NCBI RefSeq assembly: GCF_900128905.1
Contig: NZ_FQTV01000002.1
Span: forward strand, 248,001 to 312,000
Direction: 5' to 3'
Length of the DNA: 64,000 nucleotides
Source of the DNA: Bacteroides luti
GTDB taxonomy: Bacteria > Bacteroidota > Bacteroidia > Bacteroidales > Bacteroidaceae
Part shown: positions 10,797 through 20,465 of the stretch, in pieces
How positions within the stretch are numbered: the first letter of the stretch is position 1
How the letters are laid out: every line of letters starts with the position of its first letter
Translations under genes and position numbers: made by a program
Notes under the pieces: model-generated
Seen by the model: the letters and a program-made list of their open reading frames with translations, nothing else
Databases searched by the model: none
Told to the model about the DNA's origin: nothing

Positions 10797-11843
10797 TTAT
10801 TTAGTAAATACAAGCTTTTGCTTATTGGTATCTCTGAAAATATCTTTTCCCAAAACAGAAATATTACCTTGTACAATCACTCTTGATAGTTTGTCGCAAT
10901 CAAGAAATGCTCCATCTTTTATTTTCTTTACGGTAGGAGGGAGTACCAAGTCGCCAGCCAAATGAATACATCCGCTAAATGCACGTTCGCCAATGCTAAC
11001 AAGCTTATTAGGTAGATGAACAGTCATCAGATACTTCTTTTGAGTAAAGGTAAAGTCAGGTATATCTGTTGCCGTAGTTTCCGATAAGTCAATTGAAACA
11101 AGATCGGGCATAAAATCGCGTATCATCTTAAAGTCGTCTTCGTTAATATTACCTTTGATGGTGAGATAGTTCACCTCACTAGGCTGATGACCAGCTTTCA
11201 TAATTTCGTTTCCCAGTTCGCCTGGCTTAGTTATGTTGATAGTAAGAGATTCGGGAGCGCCTTCCAGAATAGCAAATTTATCCCATCCTTTTTTTCTTTT
11301 GTAATCGTCTTTACATCCAAGAGGGATGAATACAGCAGTAAGGCTATCGTTAAGCGCTTCTTCCTGAAGATTTGGAGGCGTCTTTTTGTTCACCTGCAGA
11401 ATTGTCAGGTTATTGCAATTCTTAAATGCAAACTTGTCAATATTCAGAATTGAAGGAGGAAGAATAACTCTTTTTAGTGTACTCTTGCCGCGAAGTGTAC
11501 CATCTTCTGCATTGCAAAAAGCATAAGCCGGAATGAAGTAGGGCAGATAGGTAAATCTTTTTAATGGATAAGTCCCTTCTTTTCCCATGTATACGGTTAC
11601 AGATGCATTAGATATGTCGAGTACTTCCAGTTTAGTCATACTGTCGCGCATCAGCTTAAAGTCAATGGCGTTAATCTTTCCGGTTATTGTTAGATGAGTT
11701 ATACTTTTAGCTTCGGCTTCAGTTATTTGTTCTTTCAGTGCTCCAGCTTTAGGAACGAAAAGTGTTTTGCTTACTGTTTGTGCCGACAGGCCACATACAA
11801 TGAGGCATAGTAGAAAAAATATTCCTAATTGTTTCTTTTTCAT
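10797..11843 (-). CDS. BspA-like leucine-rich repeat exported protein
   Basis: 348 residues with a Sec signal (MKKKQLGIFFLLCLIVCGLSAQ). Two copies of a unit like 'ITxxEAxxxxxLTIxGxInaxDFKxMRD' (about 35-75 and 205-245) are each followed by LRR_5/BspA repeats with the hallmark pattern A-F-x-x-C-x-x-L (FAFKNCNNL, RAFSGCIHL, GAFLDCDKL). Such proteins are exported and often mediate adhesion. The internal duplication suggests two similar halves. It lies 8 bp downstream of tex and is probably co-transcribed with it, though a functional link is not evident. Confidence 0.85.
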   Translation of the reverse strand: MKKKQLGIFFLLCLIVCGLSAQTVSKTLFVPKAGALKEQITEAEAKSITHLTITGKINAIDFKLMRDSMTKLEVLDISNASVTVYMGKEGTYPLKRFTYLPYFIPAYAFCNAEDGTLRGKSTLKRVILPPSILNIDKFAFKNCNNLTILQVNKKTPPNLQEEALNDSLTAVFIPLGCKDDYKRKKGWDKFAILEGAPESLTINITKPGELGNEIMKAGHQPSEVNYLTIKGNINEDDFKMIRDFMPDLVSIDLSETTATDIPDFTFTQKKYLMTVHLPNKLVSIGERAFSGCIHLAGDLVLPPTVKKIKDGAFLDCDKLSRVIVQGNISVLGKDIFRDTNKQKLVFTK

Positions 11844-11851
11844 GATTCTTA

Positions 11852-13990
11852 TTAATTAAGTTTTTGATCAATTCCTTTCATACTTAGCTGTACCCGTTTT
11901 CTGCCCATGTCCACGCTATCTACGCGTACCATTACGTGCTGATGGATGGATACTATCTCGGTTGGGTCGCTAATAAACTTGTCGGCCAGCTGTGATATGT
12001 GTACCAGCCCGTTTTCTTTGATACCCACATCCACAAAACAACCAAAGTTGGTGATGTTGGTAACGATTCCCGGAAGAATCATTCCTTCCTGCAAATCGGC
12101 TATGCTCTTCACGTTTTTGTCGAACTCAAATACCTGAATGGTTGAGCGTGGGTCTCTTCCCGGCTTCTCAAGTTCCTGCATTATGTCGTTCAGTGTAGGC
12201 ATACCTACGGTTGGTGTAACATACTTCTCCAGTTTTATTTTAGCCCTAAGTTCTTTGCTTTTGATAAGCTCCTCAACGGTACATTGCAAATCCTTTGCCA
12301 TTTGTTCCACAATGTGATAACTTTCCGGGTGAACGGCCGAGTTATCCAGAGGATTGTCAGCTTTAGGAATACGCAAAAATCCGGCACATTGCTCAAAAGC
12401 TTTGGCTCCCATGCGAGGAACCTTCAATAGTTGTTTGCGAGAGCTGAAAGCTCCATTCTCTGCCCGATAATTAACAATATTCTGAGCCAGTTGAGGTCCA
12501 AGGCCGGATATATAAGTCAGCAGGTGAGTGCTGGCTGTGTTCAGGTTTACACCTACCGAGTTTACACAGTTTTCTACAGTCTGATCCAGCGATTTTTTCA
12601 GTTTTCCCTGATCTACATCGTGCTGATATTGCCCCACACCAATCGATTTTGGGTCTATCTTTACCAATTCGGCAAGAGGGTCCATTAATCGTCGGCCGAT
12701 AGAAACAGCACCACGAACCGTTACATCGTATTCCGGAAACTCATCGCGGGCTATTTTAGATGCCGAATAGATAGACGCACCGTTTTCGCTCACCACGAAT
12801 ACCTGCACTTCACGGTCGAAACGCAATGAAGTGATAAATGCTTCCGTTTCACGGCTTGCCGTTCCATTGCCAATAGCAATAGCTTGAATGTCATAAGCTT
12901 CAACTAGCTTTGTAACTTTCTTTGCAGCCATCAGTTTTTCATTCTGAGGCGGGTGAGGGTAGATGGCTTCGTTATGAAGCAAGTTTCCCTGCGCATCCAG
13001 GCACACCAACTTACAACCGGTTCTGTATCCCGGATCCAATCCCAATACCCTTTTTTGTCCCAACGGAGCAGCAAGGAGTAATTGGCGCAGATTCTCGGCA
13101 AAAACACGGATAGCTTCCTGGTCGGCAGCCTCTTTAGAAGATGCAGAGAACTCAGTTTCAATAGATGGCTTCAATAATCGTTTGTATCCATCCTTTACAG
13201 CCTCTGCCACCTGCGTTCCGCATTCGTTATTGCTGCGTACGTACAAGCGTTCCAGGCGTTCGGTGCATTCCTCATCGTCGGGAGAAATGCTCACTTTTAG
13301 CAACCCTTCTGCTTCGCCCCGGCGGATAGCCAAAAGGCGGTGTGAAGTGCATTTCTTAAGTGGCTCCGAAAAATCGAAATAATCCTGATATTTAGCTGCT
13401 TCCTCTTCCTTGCCCTTAACAACCTTAGCCGAGATAATAGCCTGTCTGCCAAAAAGATTACGAACCTGATTACGTGCACGTTCGTCTTCATTAACCTGTT
13501 CGGCAATAATGTCTCGTGCGCCTTTTAAAGCATCATCCGCATCCTTCACATCTCCCTTTACAAAAGCTTCTGCTCTTGCAGAGAGGTTGTTTTCCCTTTG
13601 CAGCATCAATAGCGTAGCCAATGGCTCAAGTCCCTTCTGACGGGCCACTTCTGCACGGGTTTTCCGTTTAGGTTTGTAAGGCAAGTAAATATCTTCAAGC
13701 TCCGTACTGTCCCAGCAGGCTTCAATTCTGCTTTTAAGCTCAGGAGTTAGTTTTCCTTGTTCTTCGATCGTGCTTAGTATGGTTTCCTTGCGCTTGTTAA
13801 GATCGCAAAGTTTATCGTATTGTTCTTTGATGTTTCCTATCTGAACCTCGTCCAAACCGCCGGTGGCTTCCTTACGATACCGACTGATGAAAGGAATTGT
13901 AGCTCCATCGTTTAGAAGTGACAATGTGCTACTTATTTGTTTCACGGCAATGTTAAGTGCCGAAGAAATCATTTTGTGAAATAACTCCAT
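11852..13990 (-). CDS. tex: Tex-family RNA-binding transcription accessory protein
   Basis: 712 residues from the ATG at 13990 (MELFHKMISSALN). Longer in-frame extensions add 34 residues unlike Tex and run back into a repeat region. Order: N-terminal helical domain (GGLDEVQIGNIKEQYDKL), YqgF/RNase H-like domain (VLGLDPGYRTGCKL), helix-hairpin-helix region (ISGLGPQLAQNIVNYR) and a C-terminal S1 RNA-binding domain (GIVTNITNFGCFVDVG ... VHISQL). This is the conserved bacterial Tex layout, related to eukaryotic Spt6. It acts on nucleic acids in transcription; the exact role in Bacteroides is unclear. Confidence 0.95.
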   Translation of the reverse strand: MELFHKMISSALNIAVKQISSTLSLLNDGATIPFISRYRKEATGGLDEVQIGNIKEQYDKLCDLNKRKETILSTIEEQGKLTPELKSRIEACWDSTELEDIYLPYKPKRKTRAEVARQKGLEPLATLLMLQRENNLSARAEAFVKGDVKDADDALKGARDIIAEQVNEDERARNQVRNLFGRQAIISAKVVKGKEEEAAKYQDYFDFSEPLKKCTSHRLLAIRRGEAEGLLKVSISPDDEECTERLERLYVRSNNECGTQVAEAVKDGYKRLLKPSIETEFSASSKEAADQEAIRVFAENLRQLLLAAPLGQKRVLGLDPGYRTGCKLVCLDAQGNLLHNEAIYPHPPQNEKLMAAKKVTKLVEAYDIQAIAIGNGTASRETEAFITSLRFDREVQVFVVSENGASIYSASKIARDEFPEYDVTVRGAVSIGRRLMDPLAELVKIDPKSIGVGQYQHDVDQGKLKKSLDQTVENCVNSVGVNLNTASTHLLTYISGLGPQLAQNIVNYRAENGAFSSRKQLLKVPRMGAKAFEQCAGFLRIPKADNPLDNSAVHPESYHIVEQMAKDLQCTVEELIKSKELRAKIKLEKYVTPTVGMPTLNDIMQELEKPGRDPRSTIQVFEFDKNVKSIADLQEGMILPGIVTNITNFGCFVDVGIKENGLVHISQLADKFISDPTEIVSIHQHVMVRVDSVDMGRKRVQLSMKGIDQKLN

Positions 13991-14073
13991 TTTATCGCAT
14001 TTTGCTATAGTTTCTAAATAACAAAGATACCAATTTTTAGTGGAAAAATAGTGACCCTTTAACATAAATAAAC

Positions 14074-14172
14074 GGGCCACCCAAAGGGCCACCCTAAAAA
14101 AGGGCTTAAACTACTTACTGCTAGATGGATAAGTGACACTTAAAAAATGTAAAGGGCCACCCAAAGGGCCAC
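14074..14172. repeat. GGGCCAC direct-repeat pair upstream of tex
   Basis: The 19-bp sequence GGGCCACCCAAAGGGCCAC occurs at 14074-14092 and again, identical, at 14154-14172, 80 bp apart. Each copy contains GGGCCAC twice, 12 bp apart. A related GTGACCC sits at 14051. No gene lies between 13991 and 14452. Confidence 0.8.
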
Positions 14173-14305
14173 GAATAAATAAAAGATTAAATATATTGTT
14201 TATAATAAATTATAAACTGCACAATTTGCTCTTTTTTAATCAGAAAAACCAGACTATAACAGGTATTCTAAAATAATAGTTATTTACATCTGAATAGATT
14301 ATATT

Positions 14306-14391
14306 TATTGGCCAATAATTATTATTTATTAACCAATGGTTGCTTGTTTATTGGGCAATAAATTTCTTTTATTGGTTAATGCTTTTTTAGA
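14306..14391. repeat. Array B: four ~22-bp tandem units with TATTGGCCAATA-type cores
   Basis: Units start at 14306, 14327, 14349 and 14370 (spacing 21, 22, 21). Cores are TATTGGCCAATA (perfect palindrome), TATTAACCAATG, TATTGGGCAATA and TATTGGTTAATG. ATTAACCAAT of unit 2 is the exact reverse complement of ATTGGTTAAT of unit 4. Spacers are AT-only or nearly so. The array ends about 32 bp before the -7 box of the 5'-nucleotidase gene. Confidence 0.85.
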
Positions 14392-14422
14392 ATAATTATA
14401 CAAAAATTGTATTTATATTTAT

Positions 14423-14430
14423 TAAATTTG
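14423..14430 (+). promoter_or_regulatory. -7 box for the 5'-nucleotidase operon
   Basis: TAaaTTTG, with the predicted transcript start near 14436, 17 bases before the ATG. Array B lies immediately upstream. Confidence 0.6.
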
Positions 14431-14452
14431 CGTTGAATTTAAAAAGCTAATA

Positions 14453-16180
14453 ATGAAAAGACTGATTGTCTGTTTTTTACTAACTATATTTTTTATCGGA
14501 ATAATCTTTGCACAGTCTCGTGACGTAGTAATAAAGCTAATTCACACATCAGACGTCCATGGACATTTAACTCCTTACGACTTTACTAATGACAAAGTGC
14601 GGTGCGGCAGTTTAGCTCGGGTAAGCTCTTTTGTTAACGAACAGCGACAAAAGTTTCCTGGTCGTGTGCTTTTGTTTGATGGAGGCGATGTTCTTCAAGG
14701 TCAGCCCAGTGTATATTATTACAATTACATAGATACTATTTCGCCTCATATAGTTTCCGAAGTGCAGAATTACATGAAATACGATGCTTTGGCATTTGGA
14801 AATCATGATGTGGAAACCGGTCATCCAATTTATGATCGTTGGATTAAGCAATGCAATGCTCCGGTTCTATCGGCAAATACATTGCGTAAAGATGGCAGCA
14901 ATTATCTGCAGCCATATAAAATATTCGTTGTCGATGGAGTGAAAATAGCTGTCCTTGGATTAATAACTCCTTCGATCCCTGCATGGGTAAATGAAAGAAT
15001 GTGGAGTGGTCTGTGGTTTGAAGATATGGAAGTATCTGCTAAAAAATGGATGAAAATAATCCGTGAAAAAGAAAATCCGGATATTGTAGTTGGACTCTTT
15101 CACTCGGGTATAGAGCCTTATAAATTAAATGGGCTGTACAATGAAAATGCATCACTTGAAGTAGCAAAGAATGTTCCGGGATTTGATGTAGTATTTGCCG
15201 GCCATGATCATACTTACTATAGTCATAAAGTGGCTAATATTGCTGGGGATTCAGTTTTGGTTATAGATCCGGCAAACGATGCAGAACGTGTTTCTGATGT
15301 TATGTTGAAGGTGAAAATGGAAAACGGTAAAGTGATAAGTAAAAGCTGTTCAGGCAAATTGAAAAGAATGTCTAATTATACAGCCGATGAAGCATTTATC
15401 AGTTACTTTTCTTCTCAGTTCGAAGCAGTGAAAACCTTTGTTAGCCGACCTATTGGTAAATTCGATAAAACAATAAGCAGCCGTGATGCTCTTTTTAAAT
15501 CGTCGGAATTTTTAGATATAATACATTCAATTCAGTTGGGAGTAACTCAGGCAGATATTTCCTTTACTGCGCCATTAACGGGAGCTACTTATATTTATAA
15601 AGGGGATGTATATATGCGTGACCTTTTTAAGTTATATGCCTATGAAAATATGATTTATACCATGGAACTTACGGGGAAAGAGGTTAAGGATTATATAGAG
15701 CAATCGTATGCAATGTGGACTAATCAGATGAAAAGTGCCGACGATCATTTATTGTTGCTTAAACAAGATGATGGAGGAAAGTATGACCTGGTTAATTACA
15801 GCTATAATTTTGATACTGCAGCAGGCGTGGTTTATACTGTTGACGTAACGAAACCGGCTGGGGAGAAGGTACGGATTCTGCGAATGAGCAATGGTAAACC
15901 TTTTGATTTAAGTAAAAAATATAAAGTAGCTATAAACTCATACCGTGCTAATGGAGGAGGTGAACTGCTGACTAAAGGGGCCGGTATTCCACTGGACTCT
16001 TTGAAAAGCCGTATACTTGTTACATACCCAAACGATTTACGTTTCTATCTCATGAAGTATATAGAATCGAAAGGAGTTGTATCTCCAAAACCAATGAATC
16101 AATGGAAATTTATTCCTGCTAAATGGGCAAAAACTGCAGCAAAACGAGATAGAGAATTATTGTTTAATAAAGAAGATTAA
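14453..16180 (+). CDS. Exported 5'-nucleotidase / UDP-sugar hydrolase family protein
   Basis: 575 residues. The signal peptide ends near FAQS (residue 21). The calcineurin-like metallophosphatase domain (about 25-300) shows the metal ligands in HTSDVHGH (Asp34, His36), GGDVLQG, GNHDVE and FAGHDHTYY. The 5'-nucleotidase C-terminal substrate domain follows (about 330-530), with YENMIYTMELTGKEVKDYIE and the NSYRANGGGE motif. Members strip phosphate from nucleotides or UDP-sugars in the periplasm for salvage. One base separates its stop from the next ATG, so it is in an operon with the methionine sulfoxide reductase. Confidence 0.9.
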   Translation: MKRLIVCFLLTIFFIGIIFAQSRDVVIKLIHTSDVHGHLTPYDFTNDKVRCGSLARVSSFVNEQRQKFPGRVLLFDGGDVLQGQPSVYYYNYIDTISPHIVSEVQNYMKYDALAFGNHDVETGHPIYDRWIKQCNAPVLSANTLRKDGSNYLQPYKIFVVDGVKIAVLGLITPSIPAWVNERMWSGLWFEDMEVSAKKWMKIIREKENPDIVVGLFHSGIEPYKLNGLYNENASLEVAKNVPGFDVVFAGHDHTYYSHKVANIAGDSVLVIDPANDAERVSDVMLKVKMENGKVISKSCSGKLKRMSNYTADEAFISYFSSQFEAVKTFVSRPIGKFDKTISSRDALFKSSEFLDIIHSIQLGVTQADISFTAPLTGATYIYKGDVYMRDLFKLYAYENMIYTMELTGKEVKDYIEQSYAMWTNQMKSADDHLLLLKQDDGGKYDLVNYSYNFDTAAGVVYTVDVTKPAGEKVRILRMSNGKPFDLSKKYKVAINSYRANGGGELLTKGAGIPLDSLKSRILVTYPNDLRFYLMKYIESKGVVSPKPMNQWKFIPAKWAKTAAKRDRELLFNKED

Positions 16181-16181
16181 A

Positions 16182-16676
16182 ATGGCCGAATCACTTAAAA
16201 TAGTAGAAGGAACTAAGGACGAAAAATATAAATCGCTGATATCTCAGATAAAGGCGTTGATTGAAGATGAAGAAGATCTGATTGCTAATCTGTCGAATAC
16301 AGTTGCCGCATTAAAGCATGCTTTTGACTTCTTTTGGGTTGGCGTGTATTTTGTAAAAGGTGACGATTTAGTATTAGGCCCATTCCAGGGACCGATAGCC
16401 TGTACACGTATCAGATACGGTAAAGGCGTTTGCGGAACAGCTTGGAAAGAAGCGCGTACTCAGTTAGTGCCCGACGTTGATGCATTTCCAGGGCATATAG
16501 CCTGCAGTTCTCTTTCTCGTTCCGAGATTGTGATTCCGTTGGCTAAAGATGGAGTTATATGGGGAGTACTCGATATAGACAGCGCCGAACTAAATACTTT
16601 CGATGAGGTAGATAAACAACATTTGGAGCATCTTTCTTCTTTGCTAAATAACTTATTTTTATCAATCATTATTTAG
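16182..16676 (+). CDS. msrC: Free methionine-(R)-sulfoxide reductase (GAF domain)
   Basis: 164 residues, a single GAF domain. The three family cysteines are present at Cys74 (IACTRI), Cys84 (GVCGTAW) and Cys108 (IACSS), with the same spacing as Cys84/94/118 of the E. coli enzyme. The DIDS motif near residue 131 is also conserved. It reduces free methionine-R-sulfoxide with thioredoxin. It starts one base after the nucleotidase stop codon, so translation is probably coupled; why these two are paired is not clear from the sequence. Confidence 0.9.
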   Translation: MAESLKIVEGTKDEKYKSLISQIKALIEDEEDLIANLSNTVAALKHAFDFFWVGVYFVKGDDLVLGPFQGPIACTRIRYGKGVCGTAWKEARTQLVPDVDAFPGHIACSSLSRSEIVIPLAKDGVIWGVLDIDSAELNTFDEVDKQHLEHLSSLLNNLFLSIII

Positions 16677-16752
16677 AGGTTTTCTTAATAAAATAGCTGT
16701 TTAGTACTCACTTATTGCTATTAGTAGCTTATTTATAACGATTTCTAGGTAT

Positions 16753-16802
16753 TTCGTAAGGCTTGGAGTAGCCTTAATTTTGCAGTGTTAATTTAAACAC
16801 TG
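16753..16802 (+). promoter_or_regulatory. Promoter and start-site hairpin for the porin-feo operon
   Basis: The -7 box TAatTTTG is at 16775-16782 with a TTTCG -33 candidate near 16753. An inverted repeat CAGTGTT-N6-AACACTG (16783-16802) begins directly after the -7 box and reaches to 5 bp before the ATG. It covers the predicted transcript start and leader, so it could be an operator or a leader hairpin. Confidence 0.55.
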
Positions 16803-16807
16803 TAAAA

Positions 16808-17956
16808 ATGAAAAGAAATAAATCGTTATTAGTTCTGTCATTAGCAATCCTTTCATCTTTCACTACTTCCCTTTTTGCTCAAGAGGCTGCAAAGGAAAAA
16901 GAAGAGGCGTTTAGTTTCGAAGCATCCTATGTTGGCGATCTTATAAATAATCTTTCGGGAGGAATAAAAACCGGATCGTCTTACCTGGGAATGGCTAATA
17001 TTCGTTTAGGTTTTGATACAGAAAAGGCCGAATTATGGAATGGTGGGCAGTTTTATGTAAATGCTGCAAATACTCATGGAGCAACTCCTTCAGCCGATAT
17101 GCTCGGCGATATACAGGTTATATCGAATATAGAGGCCGGGAATCATTCTTATCTTCAGGAACTATGGTATAAGCAAGTATTGAATAAAGTTGAGCTTACT
17201 GTTGGTTTGCAGGATTTAAATGTGGAGTTTGCCAATTCACAGTACGGATCTCTTTTTATGAATAGTTCGTTTGGCATTTTACCGGTTATCTCAACTAATT
17301 TTTCAGCACCAATCTTTCCGCTTACTACTTTGGGAGTAACTGCTAAATGGAATCCTTCAGAGAAAATATCTATATTGGGTGCAGTATATGATGGTAATCC
17401 TACCGATTTTGCATTTAATCCATATAACGTTAAATGGCGCTTGTCTTCGGGTGATGGTGTTCTAGCCATCACAGAACTTCAGTATAATACAACTGTAAAT
17501 TCACTTCCGGGTACTTATAAACTGGGTGCTTATTCACACAGACATAGATTTAAAAAGAATGGAGTAATTAATTCTCCCGATTATAACTTGGTAGGTTTTT
17601 ATGCTTATGGTGATCAGGAAGTATGGAAGCGTAATAATAAAGCCCTTGGATTATTTGCACAATTGGGATACAGTCCTTCGGACGTAAGTACCAATAATTA
17701 TTATATAGGACTTGGAACCAATTATACAGGATTATTCTCTGAAAAAGGTTCAGATATTCTGGGATTAGCCATTGCTCATCAACACTTTACTGATGGATTA
17801 AGTAGCGAAACAACTATAGAACTTACTTATCACTATCTATTAACAAAGAATATATTTATTCAGCCGGATATTCAATATGTAATTAACCCGGCAGGAACTG
17901 GTGAGACGTTAGATAACTGCTTTACTTGTAACATGCGGTTTGGTATTAGTTTTTAA
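16808..17956 (+). CDS. OprB-like outer-membrane porin
   Basis: 382 residues with a Sec signal ending near SLFAQ. The mature protein resembles the carbohydrate-selective porin OprB group: YVGDLINNLSGGIKTGSSYLGMANIRLGFDTEKAELWNG at its start is given here only as positions 27-80, and it ends in ...MRFGISF with a terminal Phe. It is the first gene of a run with feoAB (12 bp gap), so the porin may admit ferrous iron or a small ligand during iron uptake. That link is inferred from position only. Confidence 0.8.
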   Translation: MKRNKSLLVLSLAILSSFTTSLFAQEAAKEKEEAFSFEASYVGDLINNLSGGIKTGSSYLGMANIRLGFDTEKAELWNGGQFYVNAANTHGATPSADMLGDIQVISNIEAGNHSYLQELWYKQVLNKVELTVGLQDLNVEFANSQYGSLFMNSSFGILPVISTNFSAPIFPLTTLGVTAKWNPSEKISILGAVYDGNPTDFAFNPYNVKWRLSSGDGVLAITELQYNTTVNSLPGTYKLGAYSHRHRFKKNGVINSPDYNLVGFYAYGDQEVWKRNNKALGLFAQLGYSPSDVSTNNYYIGLGTNYTGLFSEKGSDILGLAIAHQHFTDGLSSETTIELTYHYLLTKNIFIQPDIQYVINPAGTGETLDNCFTCNMRFGISF

Positions 17957-17968
17957 ATAGTAAGTGAT

Positions 17969-20455
17969 ATGGAAAAAGATAAAAGTATGCATTTATCAGG
18001 ATTACAGAATGGTGAAACAGGGGTAATAGTCAATGTAAAAGGTCGCGGAGCCTTCCGTAAAAGAATCACAGAAATGGGATTTGTGAAAGGTAAAACGGTA
18101 AAAGTTATTAAGAATGCTCCTTTGCAGGATCCTGTGGAGTATGAAATAATGGGCTATAATGTTTCGTTGAGGCGTAGTGAAGCTGCGCTAATTGAAGTAA
18201 CTTCAGTAAATAATGCAGGACAGGTAGAGCAACCGGCTTTTGAAGGTACTTTTATGGACGATATACAGAAAACGGTAGAAAAGGAAAAAGGTCGTTTAAT
18301 AAATATAGCTTTGGTTGGTAATCCGAATTGTGGTAAAACAACCTTGTTTAACTATGCCTCCGGTTCGCACGAAAGGGTAGGAAACTATGGTGGTGTTACG
18401 GTAGATTCTAAAGAAGCTTATGTGAAACAAGATGGTTACGAACTAAAGATTGTCGATCTGCCCGGAACTTATTCTATTACTGAATACACTCCGGAGGAAT
18501 TGTATGTCCGTTCTCATATTATCGAAAACAAACCCGATGTTGTGGTTAATGTGATTGATGCTTCCAATCTGGAACGTAATCTATTTCTTACAACTCAGCT
18601 TATCGACATGAATATTAAAGTGGTGATTGCTTTGAATATGTATGACGAGCTTGAAGCAAAAGGGGTAAAACTGGATTATCAGACATTGGGTAAGATGATG
18701 GGCATTCCCATTGTTCCTACTGTTGCCGTAAAAGGTTTAGGTATAACCGAACTGATGAGTAAGATTATAGATGTTTACGAGGGAAAAGACTCAACGGTGA
18801 GGAATGTGAATATCAATTATGGAAATACCATTGAGAGTTCCATCTCTAAAATTCAGTCACTTATTCAGCAGGATAAAGCTGCTGCAAATGTCTATTCTAC
18901 CAGATATGTAGCCATCAAGCTACTCGAAAATGATAAAACAACTTTGTCGACTTTGAGCAAGAGCAATAATTTTAATATGATATCAGAAAAAGTTAGTGTT
19001 GAAATTCAAAGGCTGGAAAAGGAATATGGAGAGAATTCGGAAACAATAATCACCGATGCAAAATATGGATTTATTGCCGGAGCTTTAGGCGAAACAATGG
19101 TAGAGGGCAAGGTGGATAAGCGTAAAAAAAGTCGGGAGATAGATAATTTGCTAACGCATAAAATTCTGGGTTTCCCTATCTTCTTTTTCTTTATGTGGCT
19201 TATGTTTCAGACAACCTTTACCTTAGGTAGTTATCCTATGGATTGGATAGATGCCGGAGTAGGGTATATAGGTGAGTTTGTAAGTAGCGTAATGCCCGAA
19301 GGTGCTCTGAGAGACTTGTTAGTAGACGGAGTTATAGCCGGTGTGGGTGGTGTAATTGTATTCCTTCCTAATATTCTTATTCTATTCTTCTTTATTTCAT
19401 TAATGGAAGATACCGGGTACATGGCAAGAGTATCTTTTATTATGGATAAACTAATGCATAAAATAGGATTGCATGGAAAATCTTTTATTCCATTATTAAT
19501 GGGTTTTGGATGTAACGTACCTGCAATTATGGCAACACGCACGCTGGAGAACCGTAAGGATAGAATGCTTACAATGCTTATCACTCCTTTTATGTCGTGT
19601 AGTGCCAGGTTACCGGTATATATCTTGTTGATCTCAGCCTTCTTTCCTAAGAATCAAGGATTGGTGCTGTTCTCTGTTTATATTATCGGGATTATAATTG
19701 CCATATTGGTTGCTTTAGTATTTAAGAATACTATATTCTCTAAACAAGATGTACCATTTGTGATGGAATTGCCTCCTTACAGAATTCCGACTCTTAAAAA
19801 TACAACTATTCACATGTGGCATAAAGGGTCTCAGTATCTGCGTAAAATGGGAACGGTGATTCTGCTTGCTTCTATATTTATCTGGGCCTTGAGTTATTAT
19901 CCTCGCGAAGTGAAATATTCAAGTGATTATGATGCGAAGATAGAATCTGTAAATGCAAATACAGTTTTGCCCGATTCGGTAAAACAATCAAAGACGGCTG
20001 AGCTGGAACTGTTGAAGGTGTCAGAGCATCAAGAACTATCTTATATTGGTCGTTTAGGACATTTCATTGAACCTGCAATCAAGCCTCTTGGGTTTGACTG
20101 GAAAATAGGTGTTAGTATCATTACCGGACTTGCGGCTAAAGAGATTGTGGTTGGTTCTATGGGTATTCTATATCATGCAGATTTGGCAGCTGATGAAAAT
20201 TCTGGTAGTCTTATTGAAAAGCTTCAGCAGCAGGAATACACAAGTGGTGCATTGGTAGGTCAGAAAGTATTCACTCCTTTGGTAGCCTTTGGATTTATGC
20301 TTTTTGTGTTGATCTATTTTCCTTGTATGGCGGTTGTTGCAGCAATAAAAAAGGAATCGGACTGGAAGTGGGCTGTATTTACTATTGTATATACAACGGC
20401 GATAGCCTGGATTGTAGCTTTCCTTACTTATCAGATTGGAAGTCTAATTATTTAA
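17969..20455 (+). CDS. feoB: FeoA-FeoB fusion, ferrous iron transporter
   Basis: 828 residues. Residues 5-77 form an FeoA SH3-like domain (GRGAFRKRITEMGF). A G-protein domain follows with G1 GNPNCGKT at 117-124, G3 VDLPGTYS and G4 NMYDE. After a helical insert comes the membrane domain with the two FeoB Gate motifs, including GFGCNVPAI and the later AAKEIVVGSMG segment. GTP-regulated uptake of Fe2+ across the inner membrane. The FeoA-FeoB fusion is typical of Bacteroidales. It is flanked by the porin and by a small Cys-rich protein in one operon. Confidence 0.97.
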   Translation: MEKDKSMHLSGLQNGETGVIVNVKGRGAFRKRITEMGFVKGKTVKVIKNAPLQDPVEYEIMGYNVSLRRSEAALIEVTSVNNAGQVEQPAFEGTFMDDIQKTVEKEKGRLINIALVGNPNCGKTTLFNYASGSHERVGNYGGVTVDSKEAYVKQDGYELKIVDLPGTYSITEYTPEELYVRSHIIENKPDVVVNVIDASNLERNLFLTTQLIDMNIKVVIALNMYDELEAKGVKLDYQTLGKMMGIPIVPTVAVKGLGITELMSKIIDVYEGKDSTVRNVNINYGNTIESSISKIQSLIQQDKAAANVYSTRYVAIKLLENDKTTLSTLSKSNNFNMISEKVSVEIQRLEKEYGENSETIITDAKYGFIAGALGETMVEGKVDKRKKSREIDNLLTHKILGFPIFFFFMWLMFQTTFTLGSYPMDWIDAGVGYIGEFVSSVMPEGALRDLLVDGVIAGVGGVIVFLPNILILFFFISLMEDTGYMARVSFIMDKLMHKIGLHGKSFIPLLMGFGCNVPAIMATRTLENRKDRMLTMLITPFMSCSARLPVYILLISAFFPKNQGLVLFSVYIIGIIIAILVALVFKNTIFSKQDVPFVMELPPYRIPTLKNTTIHMWHKGSQYLRKMGTVILLASIFIWALSYYPREVKYSSDYDAKIESVNANTVLPDSVKQSKTAELELLKVSEHQELSYIGRLGHFIEPAIKPLGFDWKIGVSIITGLAAKEIVVGSMGILYHADLAADENSGSLIEKLQQQEYTSGALVGQKVFTPLVAFGFMLFVLIYFPCMAVVAAIKKESDWKWAVFTIVYTTAIAWIVAFLTYQIGSLII

Positions 20456-20465
20456 TTTATAAATT

